Positions 25,026 through 33,597 of a DNA stretch of 64,000 nucleotides are shown piece after piece (within the stretch, counting starts at the first letter, position 1; every line of letters begins with the position of its first letter). Source of the DNA: Actinoplanes sandaracinus (GTDB lineage: Bacteria > Actinomycetota > Actinomycetes > Mycobacteriales > Micromonosporaceae); the NCBI RefSeq assembly GCF_030009775.1, contig NZ_JASCTH010000009.1, positions 225,591-289,590 on the forward strand. The letters run 5' to 3'. The position numbers were made by a program, and so were the translations under genes. The notes beneath the pieces were generated by a model. The model saw nothing but the letters and a program-made list of their open reading frames with translations, searched no databases and was not told the DNA's origin.

Positions 25026-25952
25026 TCAGGAACCCTTGTCCTGATCTCGGCCGGACGACGCCCTGGCGATTCGCGCGCGAAGATCATAGGCCCGCGACAG
25101 GATGAGCGCCCGGCTCGCTTCCTCGTCGAGCGACTGCAGCCAGTACCGCTCGAAAACCTCGTGGTGATACACCACCTCCGGGACGTCTTCGACCAGTTCA
25201 TCCCGGATGTACGACTCCCTGTACAGCACCGCGTCGTCCGGATCGGCCCCCAGGTGCAGCACCATGAACGCTCCGAACGTGCCGATCAGCGCACCCTGGT
25301 CCATGGGGAGCACGTGCACATGGACGTTCGGCCGGAGGGACACCTCGGCCAGGTCGTCGAACTGGTCGGCGGCGATGGCCATGTCACCGACGACCCGCAA
25401 CAGCGCCGCCTCGTCGAGCAGCAGGTAGTAATCGGGCGCACCGGCGCGATCGATCACCCGCTCGCGCCGGGCCATCCGCACCTCGCGGCGCACCGTGCGC
25501 CGTTCCTCGCTCAGATTGAGTTCGGCGCTGGCGAGCGTGGCGTCCGCGAAGGCCGCCGTCTGGAAAGTCCCGGGGATCAGGGTCGGCTGGTACTCGCGGA
25601 TGGCTCGCGCCGCCAACTCGAACTGGAGAAGTTGCAGCAGGCCGGAGGGCAGGTGATCCCGGTGTTCGGGAGCCGTCCAGTAGCGTTCGCGGCGGGAGAC
25701 ACGGGCGTCCTCGACCAGCGCGGCGATCCGCTCCTCATCGGAGATCTGGTAGATGTCCACGAGCACGACCCGCAGGTCGGTCGGTGAGATGGTGACCTCG
25801 CCCAGCTCGATGCGCTGCACCTTGGAGAGCGACCACCCGAGCTTCTTGGCGACCTCGCTCTGGCTCAGCCCGGTGCGCTCACGGGCCGCGCGCAACGCCA
25901 GTCGCACCCGCCGTCGCGAGACAGCGGGCAGGTCGTCGCGCGCAGCCGACAT
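25026..25952 (-). CDS. XRE-family regulator with DUF5753 domain
   Basis: The 308-residue protein has an N-terminal helix-turn-helix (about 15-68, with GLSQSEVAKKLGWSLSKVQRIE) followed by the DUF5753 ligand-like domain (about 95-290), including a LIPGTFQTAAFADA segment and HVLPMDQGA. These regulators usually control their DUF397 partner. Upstream of the ATG is an AT-rich stretch with imperfect symmetry, TAAACGCTTA, which may be an operator for autoregulation. Start chosen at the ATG just after this AT-rich stretch. Confidence 0.93.
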   Translation of the reverse strand: MSAARDDLPAVSRRRVRLALRAARERTGLSQSEVAKKLGWSLSKVQRIELGEVTISPTDLRVVLVDIYQISDEERIAALVEDARVSRRERYWTAPEHRDHLPSGLLQLLQFELAARAIREYQPTLIPGTFQTAAFADATLASAELNLSEERRTVRREVRMARRERVIDRAGAPDYYLLLDEAALLRVVGDMAIAADQFDDLAEVSLRPNVHVHVLPMDQGALIGTFGAFMVLHLGADPDDAVLYRESYIRDELVEDVPEVVYHHEVFERYWLQSLDEEASRALILSRAYDLRARIARASSGRDQDKGS

Positions 25953-26067
25953 CCGAGCCTCACTAAACGCTTAAATGCCGCCAATCGCCCTTGACAGCGA
26001 CATCGCTGAGTGCCGCAACGCTCACGGCCTGCCGAAGAATACCGCAAGCCGCGCGCCGGTCACTCGA

Positions 26068-26478
26068 TCAGGGCTCCCCGTACTCGAAGGAACGGACCAG
26101 ACCCCGGCAGAACTCCGCGAACTCCCGCTCGTCGCGGGATGAGAAGACCTCGACGATCTCGCCCCGGTAGCCGGCCCGCAGCTGCCACCAGCGACCACCC
26201 CTCGGCCGCAGGCAGAACATGGCGCCGACCCCCAGCGCCGCCGACGTCACCGCGGTCAGCAGCATCGAGGCGGGACCTACGACGGGAACCGCGATAACCG
26301 CCGCGACCAGGGCCGACACTCCCGCGACATGCCGGCCGGCGTCAGCGGCGTCCGCATCGAAGCGGACGATGTGGACGTCGCTCATCTCGGCCACCAGGTA
26401 CAGCCGGCGGTGCTCCTTCGCAACCTCGACGACGTGGTGCGTGATGAGGGCCCGTGGGCCTCGATAGAAGACTGGCAA
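26068..26478 (-). CDS. Small membrane protein, probably DUF6232
   Basis: The 136-residue protein starts at TTG 26478; the strong purine run GGGGAGGGG six bases upstream supports this rare start. It opens FYRGPRALITHHVVEVA, has DVHIVRFDADA, then two hydrophobic helices (about 50-92), and ends with a charged segment with EVFSSRDEREFAEFCRGL. From memory this is the DUF6232 layout: a short PH-like strand region, paired helices and a C-terminal helix. No function is known. It is divergent from the GntR gene, 279 bp away. Confidence 0.75.
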   Translation of the reverse strand: MPVFYRGPRALITHHVVEVAKEHRRLYLVAEMSDVHIVRFDADAADAGRHVAGVSALVAAVIAVPVVGPASMLLTAVTSAALGVGAMFCLRPRGGRWWQLRAGYRGEIVEVFSSRDEREFAEFCRGLVRSFEYGEP

Positions 26479-26729
26479 CTTCCACCCCTCCCCTCGCCTG
26501 ACACGTCGGAGGAGGCGGCTCTCCTCCTCCCGGGACGAGAGGGCCGGGGACGCGGCCGCTAGCTCCTGCTCGCCGCGTTTTGGGGGCCTCGCATCCCTTA
26601 ACGTCGATTCAGTATGGGGCTAACCGCCCATGACCGCCAGGCTGCAGAAAGCCTTGTAGCTGATAGGCGAATTCACTCATGGCTTTCACCGCGTGTCGAA
26701 GCGGCTGACCCGTCACTCCGTGCCGCATC

Positions 26730-26741
26730 CTAGGAACCTAG
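26730..26741. promoter_or_regulatory. Perfect palindrome, probable GntR operator
   Basis: CTAGG-AA-CCTAG is a perfect inverted repeat 17 bases before the GntR start codon, just upstream of its AAGGAG ribosome site. It is well placed for autoregulation. Confidence 0.5.
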
Positions 26742-26757
26742 CTGGAAGGAGCCGGTC

Positions 26758-27549
26758 ATGAGCATCAATCCGGGCGCCGCCGAGTTCCCGCATCGGCAGA
26801 TCGCGTCCCAGCTGCGGGAACGCATCCGGCGCGGCGACTGGCAGCCGGGCGAGCGGCTGCCGTCCATCCCCGCCATGGCGGAGATGTTCGGCGTGGCCAA
26901 ACAGACCGTGCAACGCACCGTCGACCAGCTGCGGGTCGAGGGCGTCCTGATCACCAAACCCGGTTCCGGTACGTACGTCCGCGGCACCCGCCGCCGCCTG
27001 AACCGTCTCTCCCGTGGCCGGTACGGCGCGCACCGCGGCTACCACGCCGACCTGGCCGCCCGCTACCGGCAGCAGCTCACCGGCGTCGGCCGGGAAGCCG
27101 CACCGCCCGAGGTCGCCGACGCGTTCGGCGTCCGAGACGGCACCGAGATGCTGGTCAGGCGGCATGTGGTGCGCACCGACGAGGCCACCGTCGAACTCGG
27201 CGCCTCATGGTTCCGGGTGACCGACGCGACCGGCACCCCGCTGGAACGCATGGAAGCGTTCGGCCGGCCGCTCTACCAGGAGGCCGAGGAGGTGCTGGGC
27301 CGCCGATACACGTCGGCCACCGACACCATCAGCGCCCGGCAGCCGAGTCGCGAGGAAGCCGAGATCCTGCAGATCCGGCCGGACACCCCGGTGCTGCATC
27401 TGCTGCACGTCGCCTTCGACGAGACCCGCAAGCCGATCGAAGTGGCGCAGGCGACCTGGCCGGGGCCGATGACCACCCTGACCGAGGAGTACCGGATCCC
27501 GGCGCCCGCCCCGGAACCCGACCCGGATCCGGGGCTCGCGCTGGCCTGA
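26758..27549 (+). CDS. GntR-family regulator, HutC/UTRA type
   Basis: The 263-residue protein has an N-terminal GntR winged helix (about 12-75, with WQPGERLPSIPAMAEMFGVAKQTV split across helices 2 and 3) and a C-terminal UTRA ligand-binding domain (about 95-245), the HutC subfamily. UTRA domains bind small effectors such as sugars or histidine derivatives. AAGGAG lies six bases before the ATG. The tail is Pro/Asp-rich. The upstream palindrome suggests self-repression. It is convergent with the hydrolase gene; no obvious target operon follows on its strand. Confidence 0.93.
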   Translation: MSINPGAAEFPHRQIASQLRERIRRGDWQPGERLPSIPAMAEMFGVAKQTVQRTVDQLRVEGVLITKPGSGTYVRGTRRRLNRLSRGRYGAHRGYHADLAARYRQQLTGVGREAAPPEVADAFGVRDGTEMLVRRHVVRTDEATVELGASWFRVTDATGTPLERMEAFGRPLYQEAEEVLGRRYTSATDTISARQPSREEAEILQIRPDTPVLHLLHVAFDETRKPIEVAQATWPGPMTTLTEEYRIPAPAPEPDPDPGLALA

Positions 27550-27570
27550 CACCGCCTCTGGCGTCGCCTG

Positions 27571-28959
27571 TCAGCTACCCAGCAGATTGATCAGGGTGGC
27601 GGTGAACCGGTCCGGGTCCTCGGCCATCGGCCGGTGGCCCGCCTCCGGGAAGGTGACCAGGCGCTTGTCCGGCGACCGCAGGGCGGAATACCAGGTCGTG
27701 AACTCCACGGCCAGGCCGCGCATCTCGCGCCCGCCCTGCACGAAGTAGGCCGGAATCGCCAGGGCCGGGACCTCCCGGTGCAGGTCGGTGTCCTGCATCC
27801 GGGGATACAGGGCGGCCCAGGTGTCCAGCATCGCCGTCATGGTGTGCGCCTTCTGCAGCAGCGTCAGCTCCTCGGCGTCCAGGTCGAACGGCGGATCCGG
27901 CAGGCCGTACGCCCGCGTGGCATAGAGATGGAACGGCTCATAGGAGTAGACGTCACTCCACGGCGGCGGCCCCTGCGCCTCCAACTGCCGCACCACGTCG
28001 CCGCGGCCGTCGGCCCGCGCCCAGGCCAGAATGTCGGTGTAGAAGATCCGGTCACTCGCCCGCAGGTTCACCGCCTGCCCGGTGCCGACATAGGCGCGGT
28101 AACGCTCCGGATGCCGGTGCGCGGCCAGGGTCGCCGGAATCGAGCCGCCGGAATGCCCCACCAGCACGATCCGGTCCTGATCGAACCGCTCCCGGAGATG
28201 GTCGGTGACGGCGAGCACATCGGCGATCTCGGTCTCCAGGCTGATGGCCGGGTGGCCGCCGAGCGCCGGATAGGACGCTCCCCCACCCCGCCGGTCCAAG
28301 GTGGCCACGACGAAACGGTCCTCCAAGCCGGGCAGGCGGCGCATCGTCGAAGTCTCCGAACCACCGGGCGGGCCCGGTACGTAGAGCAGCACCGGCAGGC
28401 GGGCGTCCCGGCCACGGATCATCAGGGCGAGGTCGCCGGCCCGTGTCAGCTCGGCGACACCGCCCGGAATCGGCTCGGTCCGGGCCGGCACCGCGACAGC
28501 CACCGTGATCACGACCGTCACGAAGGCCGCGAAGTCGGTCACGATCCGGCCGCTGACCCGTTTCCACCGGCTGCGGCCCGGGCGGCGATGGGCGTAGGCG
28601 GCGCCGACCGCCATCGGGAGCAGAGACAACAGGCCGTGCATGCCACGGCCGGTGACCAGCACCAACACTCCCATCGCACTGAGGCGCGGCAGGTCGGCGG
28701 ACGGGCCGGGAACGCTCATTCTGGTCAGTTCGAGGGCAATGGCGTACGCGAGCGGGGCGCCGGCGATCGCCCACCGGGAGCGGGCCGCCCGGCCCGCCAG
28801 AACGCCGACGCCAGCACTGATCGCGATCGACCAGAGCGCTTCCGCACCGGTGAGCGGGCCGCGCGGCGTCCAGAGGCCGGCAGCCACACCCCAGGCCGCC
28901 GCGACGAGAAGAGCGCCGCCGATCCGGGCGGCGGGGTGAATCCGGGCAAGTGCAGTCAT
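27571..28959 (-). CDS. Alpha/beta hydrolase with N-terminal membrane domain
   Basis: From the ATG at 28959 the protein has 462 residues. The first 165 or so hold five to six hydrophobic helices; the rest is an alpha/beta hydrolase with LLYVPGPPGGSET (oxyanion region), the nucleophile elbow VGHSGGS, and a late EAGHRPM with the catalytic His. The match is to proline-iminopeptidase-like and esterase members. The active site may face either side of the membrane. The open frame continues upstream to 30003 only as the antisense of the histidine kinase gene. An ATG four codons upstream is an alternative start. Confidence 0.88.
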   Translation of the reverse strand: MTALARIHPAARIGGALLVAAAWGVAAGLWTPRGPLTGAEALWSIAISAGVGVLAGRAARSRWAIAGAPLAYAIALELTRMSVPGPSADLPRLSAMGVLVLVTGRGMHGLLSLLPMAVGAAYAHRRPGRSRWKRVSGRIVTDFAAFVTVVITVAVAVPARTEPIPGGVAELTRAGDLALMIRGRDARLPVLLYVPGPPGGSETSTMRRLPGLEDRFVVATLDRRGGGASYPALGGHPAISLETEIADVLAVTDHLRERFDQDRIVLVGHSGGSIPATLAAHRHPERYRAYVGTGQAVNLRASDRIFYTDILAWARADGRGDVVRQLEAQGPPPWSDVYSYEPFHLYATRAYGLPDPPFDLDAEELTLLQKAHTMTAMLDTWAALYPRMQDTDLHREVPALAIPAYFVQGGREMRGLAVEFTTWYSALRSPDKRLVTFPEAGHRPMAEDPDRFTATLINLLGS

Positions 28960-29057
28960 GCCGGAGAGCATCGACCGCGAACCGGCCCGTCCACAGCGGC
29001 CGGTGGCATGGCTCCGGCCCATACTTTGGTAGGTCCCGAACCGTCGACGGATCCCCC

Positions 29058-29063
29058 TAGTCT
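29058..29063 (+). promoter_or_regulatory. -10 box of the leaderless histidine kinase gene
   Basis: TAGTCT, seven bases, then ATG at 29071; no ribosome site. Confidence 0.6.
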
Positions 29064-29070
29064 TGCGGGC

Positions 29071-30396
29071 ATGCTGTTCGCGCTCCTGGTGCCCGACCCC
29101 AGCGCCCGCCGGGCCGCGACCCGGAACCGGCTCGCCGACACCGTCGCGATCGGGCTGGCCCTGACCTACGGGCCGGTGATGATGCTGCTGGGCGACGCCA
29201 CCCGGCCCGGCCCGGCGATCCCCTGGCAGGCCGACCTGGCACTGGGGGTCGCCGGCGCGTTCGCCCTGCTCGCCCGCCGACGGCACCCGCTGGAAGTCAC
29301 CCTCGCGCTGCTGCCGCTCGGGGCGATCTCGGTGACCTCCACCGGCCCGATCATCGTGGCGCTCTTCACCGTGGCGATCCGGCGGCGACCGGCGCTCCTG
29401 CTGGTGCTCGGCGCGATCAACATCGGCACCGGCGGCGTCTACTACCTGCTGCACGACCACCCGTCCTCCGGCATCTGGATGGACCTCCTGGTGCGCACGG
29501 TGGTCACCGCGGCGGCGTTGGGCTGGGGCCTGTTCGTGCAGGCGTACCGGCGGCTCACCACGTCGCTGCGCGACCACGCGACCCGGCTGGAAGCCGAACA
29601 GGAGTTGCGCGAGGACCGCGCCCGGCTCACCGAGCGAGCTCGCATCGCCCGCGAGATGCACGACGTCCTGGCCCACCGGATGTCCCTGATCAGCCTGCAC
29701 GCCGGGGCCCTCGAAGTGCGCCTCGACGCCTCGCCGGAAGAACTCGCGACCGCCGCCGGGGCCATCCGGAGCAGCGCCCACGAGGCGCTGGAGGAACTGC
29801 GCTCGGTGATCGGTGTGCCGAGCGGGCGGCCGGAGCCGCCACAGCCCGGCCTGGCCGACATGGCCGGACTGATCGGCAGCGCCCGGGCCGCCGGCATGAC
29901 GATCGACTACACCGACGACCTGCCACCGGACGGGCCACCCGCCCAACTCGGCCGGACCGCGTACCGCATCGTCCAGGAAGGGCTGACGAACGCCCGCCGG
30001 CACGGATCAGAGGCGGCCGCATCCGTGCGCTTGGCGGGCGAGGCCGGTCAGGTCCTGCGCATCACCGTCATCAACCCCCTTTCCGGTACGCCCAAAGCCC
30101 AGTCCCCCGCCTCCGCCTCCGTCCCTGGCTCTGGCTCTGGCTCCGTCCCTGGCTCTGGCTCTGACCTCGGCGTAGGCCTTGGCTCCCGTCCGGGCCCGGT
30201 TTCCGGTCCCGGCCTTGGAGTTCGCCCGGATCGCAGTTCCGGCCCTGGAGCAGTTCTCGACCGTGGCTCCGGTCCCGGCGGCGGCCTCGGTCTGGTCGGC
30301 ATCCGGGAGAGGGTGGCTCTTGCCGGCGGCCGCGTCACCCACGGTGCCGGTGACCGCGAATTTCGTCTGGAGGCCGAGCTGCCGTGGCCGAAGTGA
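29071..30396 (+). CDS. Sensor histidine kinase (HisKA_3) with Gly/Ser/Pro insertion
   Basis: The 441-residue kinase has four to five membrane helices (about 22-158), a coiled segment, and the HisKA_3 dimerisation domain with phospho-His H197 in IAREMHDVLAHR. The HATPase has its N-box at YRIVQEGLTNARRHG (298-312) and G-box at GLGLVGIRERVALAGG (405-420). Between them residues 337-402 are a low-complexity Gly/Ser/Pro/Arg insertion, far longer than a normal ATP lid. It overlaps the response regulator gene by 13 bases and is probably its kinase. The stimulus is unknown. Confidence 0.93.
   Translation: MLFALLVPDPSARRAATRNRLADTVAIGLALTYGPVMMLLGDATRPGPAIPWQADLALGVAGAFALLARRRHPLEVTLALLPLGAISVTSTGPIIVALFTVAIRRRPALLLVLGAINIGTGGVYYLLHDHPSSGIWMDLLVRTVVTAAALGWGLFVQAYRRLTTSLRDHATRLEAEQELREDRARLTERARIAREMHDVLAHRMSLISLHAGALEVRLDASPEELATAAGAIRSSAHEALEELRSVIGVPSGRPEPPQPGLADMAGLIGSARAAGMTIDYTDDLPPDGPPAQLGRTAYRIVQEGLTNARRHGSEAAASVRLAGEAGQVLRITVINPLSGTPKAQSPASASVPGSGSGSVPGSGSDLGVGLGSRPGPVSGPGLGVRPDRSSGPGAVLDRGSGPGGGLGLVGIRERVALAGGRVTHGAGDREFRLEAELPWPK
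30079..30276 (+). repeat. In-frame low-complexity insertion in the histidine kinase gene
   Basis: The DNA has repeated CCTGGCTCTGGCTC units and then degenerate GGC/CCG runs that stay in frame. The TCT serine codons are unlike the rest of the gene, pointing to repeat slippage. Confidence 0.7.
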
Positions 30397-31103
30397 GGAC
30401 AACCCCATCACCCGGCAGCGGTCCGTGTCTCGGCGCGGCCGGGAGTGAACGGCCGATTCGGCTAGCGATCGTGGACGATGACCCGCTGGTCCGGGCCGGC
30501 TTGCGGATCCTGGTCGGCGGCTCGCCGGACATCGAGGTGGTCGCCGAGGCCGGCGACGGCGCCGAGGCCATCTCGGTCGCCGACGCGCACTGGCCGGACG
30601 TCATCCTGATGGACATCCGGATGCCACGGGTCGACGGGCTCGTGGCCACCCGCCGCATCCGCAGCAGAGCGGGCGCACCGCAGGTGGTCGTGCTCACCAC
30701 GTTCGACGCCGACGAATACGTCCTCGAGGCGCTGCGGGGCGGGGCCAGCGGATTCCTGCTCAAGGACACACCGCCACGGGAGATCCTGGCGGCAGTGCGT
30801 TCGGTCGCGTCCGGAGCGGCCACCCTCTCCCCCACCGTCATCCGCCGCCTGATCGACCACGTCGCCGACCCGGAGGCCGGCACCCGGCGAGCCCATGCCC
30901 GGACCCGGCTGACCGCCCTCACCGACCGGGAACGCGAGGTGGCGGTCCTCGTCGGCCAAGGAAGTTCCAACGCCGAGATCGGCGCTGAACTCGGGATGGG
31001 CCTGCCCACAGTCAAAGGCCACGTCTCGCGGCTGTTGAGCAAACTCGCCCTGAACAACCGCGTCCAGATCGCCATCCTCGTCCACGACGCCGAACTGGTG
31101 TGA
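30384..31103 (+). CDS. NarL-type response regulator
   Basis: The 239-residue regulator starts at GTG 30384 inside the kinase gene. A Gly/Ser/Pro-rich leader of about 24 residues precedes a complete receiver: DDD at 31-33, phosphoacceptor D77 in PDVILMDIRMP, a conserved Thr in VVLTTFD and Lys in GFLLKDTPP. The C-terminal LuxR helix-turn-helix (about 170-230) has LTDREREVAVLVGQGSSNAEI. It should be phosphorylated by the overlapping kinase and activate transcription, possibly including of its own operon. Confidence 0.95.
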   Translation: MAEVRTTPSPGSGPCLGAAGSERPIRLAIVDDDPLVRAGLRILVGGSPDIEVVAEAGDGAEAISVADAHWPDVILMDIRMPRVDGLVATRRIRSRAGAPQVVVLTTFDADEYVLEALRGGASGFLLKDTPPREILAAVRSVASGAATLSPTVIRRLIDHVADPEAGTRRAHARTRLTALTDREREVAVLVGQGSSNAEIGAELGMGLPTVKGHVSRLLSKLALNNRVQIAILVHDAELV

Positions 31104-31666
31104 CCGCCCTCCGGTCGAACTGACCGCGCCCGAGCAGCAAACCCGGCCGAGCAATGCTCAGCCTTCCGCAAGATCAGTCGAACGGTGAGGAGCGGGCCTC
31201 AAATCTCAGAACACGGGTGCGACGCGAATGCCCTGAGCAGACAATGGGTGCGGTGTGGGCAGCACTGCCGAAACCGGCGTGACGGCACCACCGGTCTGAC
31301 GGAACCAACCGGAAGCCGCACTGCCGGGCCGAGGACGGCTACAGCCTCGGGTCGGAAGTTCGCGAGCCGACCTGGAGGCGACGCCGACCTGGAGGCGACG
31401 CCGACCTGACAAGTCCCAGAACACAAGGGACGCCGGAGGGCAACGCACCCCCGGAACGCACGGCACGCCGCGAACGCAAGGCAAGCACGGCACGCGACAC
31501 ACGCTCGGAAGGGCAACACACACGCGGAACGCAACGCGCGGAACGCCTGCTCGGACCGCCGCGCACGCCGGAACGCCAGGTTGGTCCGGAAAGGACGCTG
31601 ATGTGGCAGGCCAGGCCGGGGGCAGAAGGCTACACCGGCTCGGAAGGCGACCCGGCCCAGAAAAGA
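31104..31666. other. Gene-free stretch with degenerate GGAACGC repeats
   Basis: No supported gene is present. A 17-base direct repeat (GCGACGCCGACCTGGAG, about 31378-31405) is followed by about 130 bases in which GGAACGC or GCGAACGC recurs at least five times, alternating with GGCACG motifs. The resulting Cys/Ala/Val-rich open frames on the minus strand are repeat artefacts. Confidence 0.6.
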
Positions 31667-31704
31667 CTGAGGCCCGGGGCGCCAACAGGCGCCTCGGGCA
31701 TCAG
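31667..31704 (-). terminator. Rho-independent terminator of the Gly/Tyr-rich protein gene
   Basis: A 17-bp stem with one G-A mismatch and one G-T wobble and an AACA loop (CTGAGGCCCGGGGCGCC on the plus strand) is followed on the minus strand by TCTTTTC. It lies 44 bases past the stop codon. Confidence 0.8.
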
Positions 31705-31748
31705 TCAGTGATTACAGCGGACCCTTGCGGGCCTGGCTACAACCCGGC

Positions 31749-32042
31749 TCAGAGGATGTCGATCGGGCTGTCGATCAGACCGACGTTGACGAGGCCGTTC
31801 TGGTTGATGGCCTTGTAGGAGTTGACGTCCCCACCGTAGCCGTAGCCGCCGCCGTAGCCGCCACCGTAGCCGTAGCCACTGACCGGGACAACCGCGACGG
31901 GCGCGTAGTGGTCGTAGCCGTAGCCGGCGACGTAGCCGTTCCCCTTGCACTTGCCGTCGGCGGCCTGGGCGGGCGCAGCCATGGCGAGCGTGGCGCCGGT
32001 GGCCAGGAAGAGACCGCCGAGGTACAGAGCCGTGCGACGCAT
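31749..32042 (-). CDS. Small secreted Gly/Tyr-rich protein
   Basis: The 97-residue protein starts at ATG 32042, six bases after GAAAGGA. A Sec signal peptide (Arg-Arg, hydrophobic core, AxA site at AQA-ADG) would be cut after about residue 27. The mature protein is about 70 residues, with CKGNGYVAGYGYDHY, a run of GYGYGGGYGGGYGYGG and a hydrophobic end NGLVNVGLIDSPIDIL. Size and composition recall small surface-active or cell-wall proteins of sporulating actinomycetes, but it has no chaplin or rodlin motif. A strong terminator and long AT-richer leader suggest a well-expressed monocistronic gene. Confidence 0.85.
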   Translation of the reverse strand: MRRTALYLGGLFLATGATLAMAAPAQAADGKCKGNGYVAGYGYDHYAPVAVVPVSGYGYGGGYGGGYGYGGDVNSYKAINQNGLVNVGLIDSPIDIL

Positions 32043-32250
32043 GATGTTTCCTTTCAAACGGTTGGATTGCTTGGGGAAAATTCTGGACTGCCGACACCCG
32101 TTTCGCGGGGATTTGACCGAATAAAACGCCCTCTTTCATCATTTCGTGGTTTAGGAGGCGAAAAACGGAAAATCGGGCTAAGGTCTCGCGGGGCATTGCG
32201 GCCTAGCCTCGAAAAGGGCCGCCGGAAACGCGAGAATGAGCCCTCGAACG

Positions 32251-32281
32251 CGAAAAACCCCGCCCGGAACACCGGGCGGGG
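32251..32281 (-). terminator. Rho-independent terminator of mshC
   Basis: A perfect 10-bp stem CCCCGCCCGG/CCGGGCGGGG with a 4-nt loop is followed on the minus strand by TTTTTCG, 15 bases past the mshC stop. Confidence 0.9.
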
Positions 32282-32296
32282 GCATCGCGAAATGGG

Positions 32297-33541
32297 TTAC
32301 AAACGCACTCCGAGCAGGGCATCCACTGTCCGCACCATCAGCTCGGGGGCCGACGTGTCGTCTCCGGCACCGATCAGGGCCGCATCGGCCCACGCGTCGA
32401 CAAGTGCCAGCGCACCCGGCGTGTCGAGGTCGTCGGCGAGCGCCTCACGCACCGCGCCGAGCAGACCCGCACCGGACGGGCCGGACGCGACGGCCGCCGC
32501 CTCGCGCCAGCGGGCCAGCCGCTGCTGACCGGTCTTGAGCACCTCATCCGTCCAGTCGCGGTCGGTGCGGTAGTGGCCGGAGAGCAGGCCCAGCCGCAGC
32601 GCCATCGGGTCGACGCCGTCGCCGCGCAGGCGCGACACGAACACCAGGTTGCCCCGGGACTTCGACATCTTCGCGCCGTTCAGCCCGATCATCCCGGCGT
32701 GCACGTAGTGCGCGGCGAACGGCTCCGCCCCGGTCAGCACCTCGGCGTGCGCGGCCGAGCACTCGTGATGCGGGTAGAGCAGATCGTTGCCGCCGCCCTG
32801 CACGTCGATGGTGTCGCCGAGCAGGCCGAGCGCGATGGCGGCGCACTCGATGTGCCAGCCGGGACGGCCGGGGCCGAGGTCGCCGCCGTCCCACACCGGC
32901 TCGCCCTCGCGGGCGCCACGCCACAGCAGCGGGTCCAGCGGGTCGCGCTTGCCCTCGCGGTCCGGGTCGCCGCCGCGCTCGGCGGACAGGACGAGCATCT
33001 CCTCCCGCGACAGGTGCGACTCGTAGCCGAACCTCGGCGCGGCGCTCAGGGAGAAGTAGACGTCGCCGGTGCCGTCCTCGAGACGGTAGGCGGCGCCCCG
33101 GGACACGAGTTCCTGAACGTGGGTGACGATCGCCGGGATGGACTCGACGGCGCCGACGTAGTGGGCCGGCGGGATGATCCGCAGCGCCTCCATGTCCTCA
33201 CGGAACAGGGCGGTCTCGCGCATCGCCAGGACGATCCAGTCCTCGCCGTCGCGTGCGGCGCGCTCCAGCAGCGGGTCGTCGATGTCGGTCACGTTCTGCA
33301 CGTAACGCACGTCCAGCCCGGTGTCGCGCCACATCCGGTTGACCAGGTCGAAAGTGATCATCGTGGCGGCGTGCCCGAGGTGGGTCGCGTCGTACGGAGT
33401 GATCCCGCAGACATACATAGAGGCGCTGCCGGCAGGGGTGCTGGGCTGCGCCGACTCCCGTGCCGTGTCGTAGAGCCGCAGCGGCGATCGCTCGAGCGAG
33501 CCCGGCAAAGTGGGTACGTCGTGACCGGTCCAAGCATCCAT
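32297..33541 (-). CDS. mshC: Cysteine:glucosaminyl-inositol ligase MshC (mycothiol synthesis)
   Basis: MshC joins cysteine to GlcN-inositol with ATP, the third step of mycothiol synthesis. The 414-residue protein resembles cysteinyl-tRNA synthetase but is shorter, lacking the anticodon-binding domain. YVCGITPYDATHLGHA carries the zinc-binding Cys and HIGH-like HLGH; AKMSKSRGN is the KMSKS loop; and WHIECAAIAL and HHECSAAHAE supply further zinc ligands. It has a leaderless promoter (TAGGCT, seven bases) and a strong terminator. It stands at the end of the SCO1664/DUF3090/phosphatase run, as in other actinobacteria. Confidence 0.97.
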   Translation of the reverse strand: MDAWTGHDVPTLPGSLERSPLRLYDTARESAQPSTPAGSASMYVCGITPYDATHLGHAATMITFDLVNRMWRDTGLDVRYVQNVTDIDDPLLERAARDGEDWIVLAMRETALFREDMEALRIIPPAHYVGAVESIPAIVTHVQELVSRGAAYRLEDGTGDVYFSLSAAPRFGYESHLSREEMLVLSAERGGDPDREGKRDPLDPLLWRGAREGEPVWDGGDLGPGRPGWHIECAAIALGLLGDTIDVQGGGNDLLYPHHECSAAHAEVLTGAEPFAAHYVHAGMIGLNGAKMSKSRGNLVFVSRLRGDGVDPMALRLGLLSGHYRTDRDWTDEVLKTGQQRLARWREAAAVASGPSGAGLLGAVREALADDLDTPGALALVDAWADAALIGAGDDTSAPELMVRTVDALLGVRL

Positions 33542-33548
33542 GCACCGG

Positions 33549-33554
33549 AGCCTA
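33549..33554 (-). promoter_or_regulatory. -10 box of leaderless mshC
   Basis: TAGGCT on the minus strand, then seven bases, then ATG at 33541. The mshC gene can therefore be transcribed apart from the genes upstream. Confidence 0.65.
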
Positions 33555-33597
33555 ACCAGCGCCCCCGGAAGCAGTCGGCGGAGCGTGAGCTAAACCT

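Noticed and set aside
25991..25996. TTGACA as a -35 box for a plus-strand gene
   Set aside because: No -10 hexamer follows at 16-19 bases and no plus-strand gene starts within 700 bases.
27571..30003. 810-residue open frame joining the hydrolase to sequence antisense to the kinase gene
   Set aside because: The hydrolase similarity and membrane helices begin at the ATG at 28959; the extension has the Arg/Gly/Pro bias of an antisense frame.
31206..31685. Cys/Val/Arg-rich minus-strand open frame
   Set aside because: The protein is a translation of the degenerate GGAACGC repeats with no start signal.
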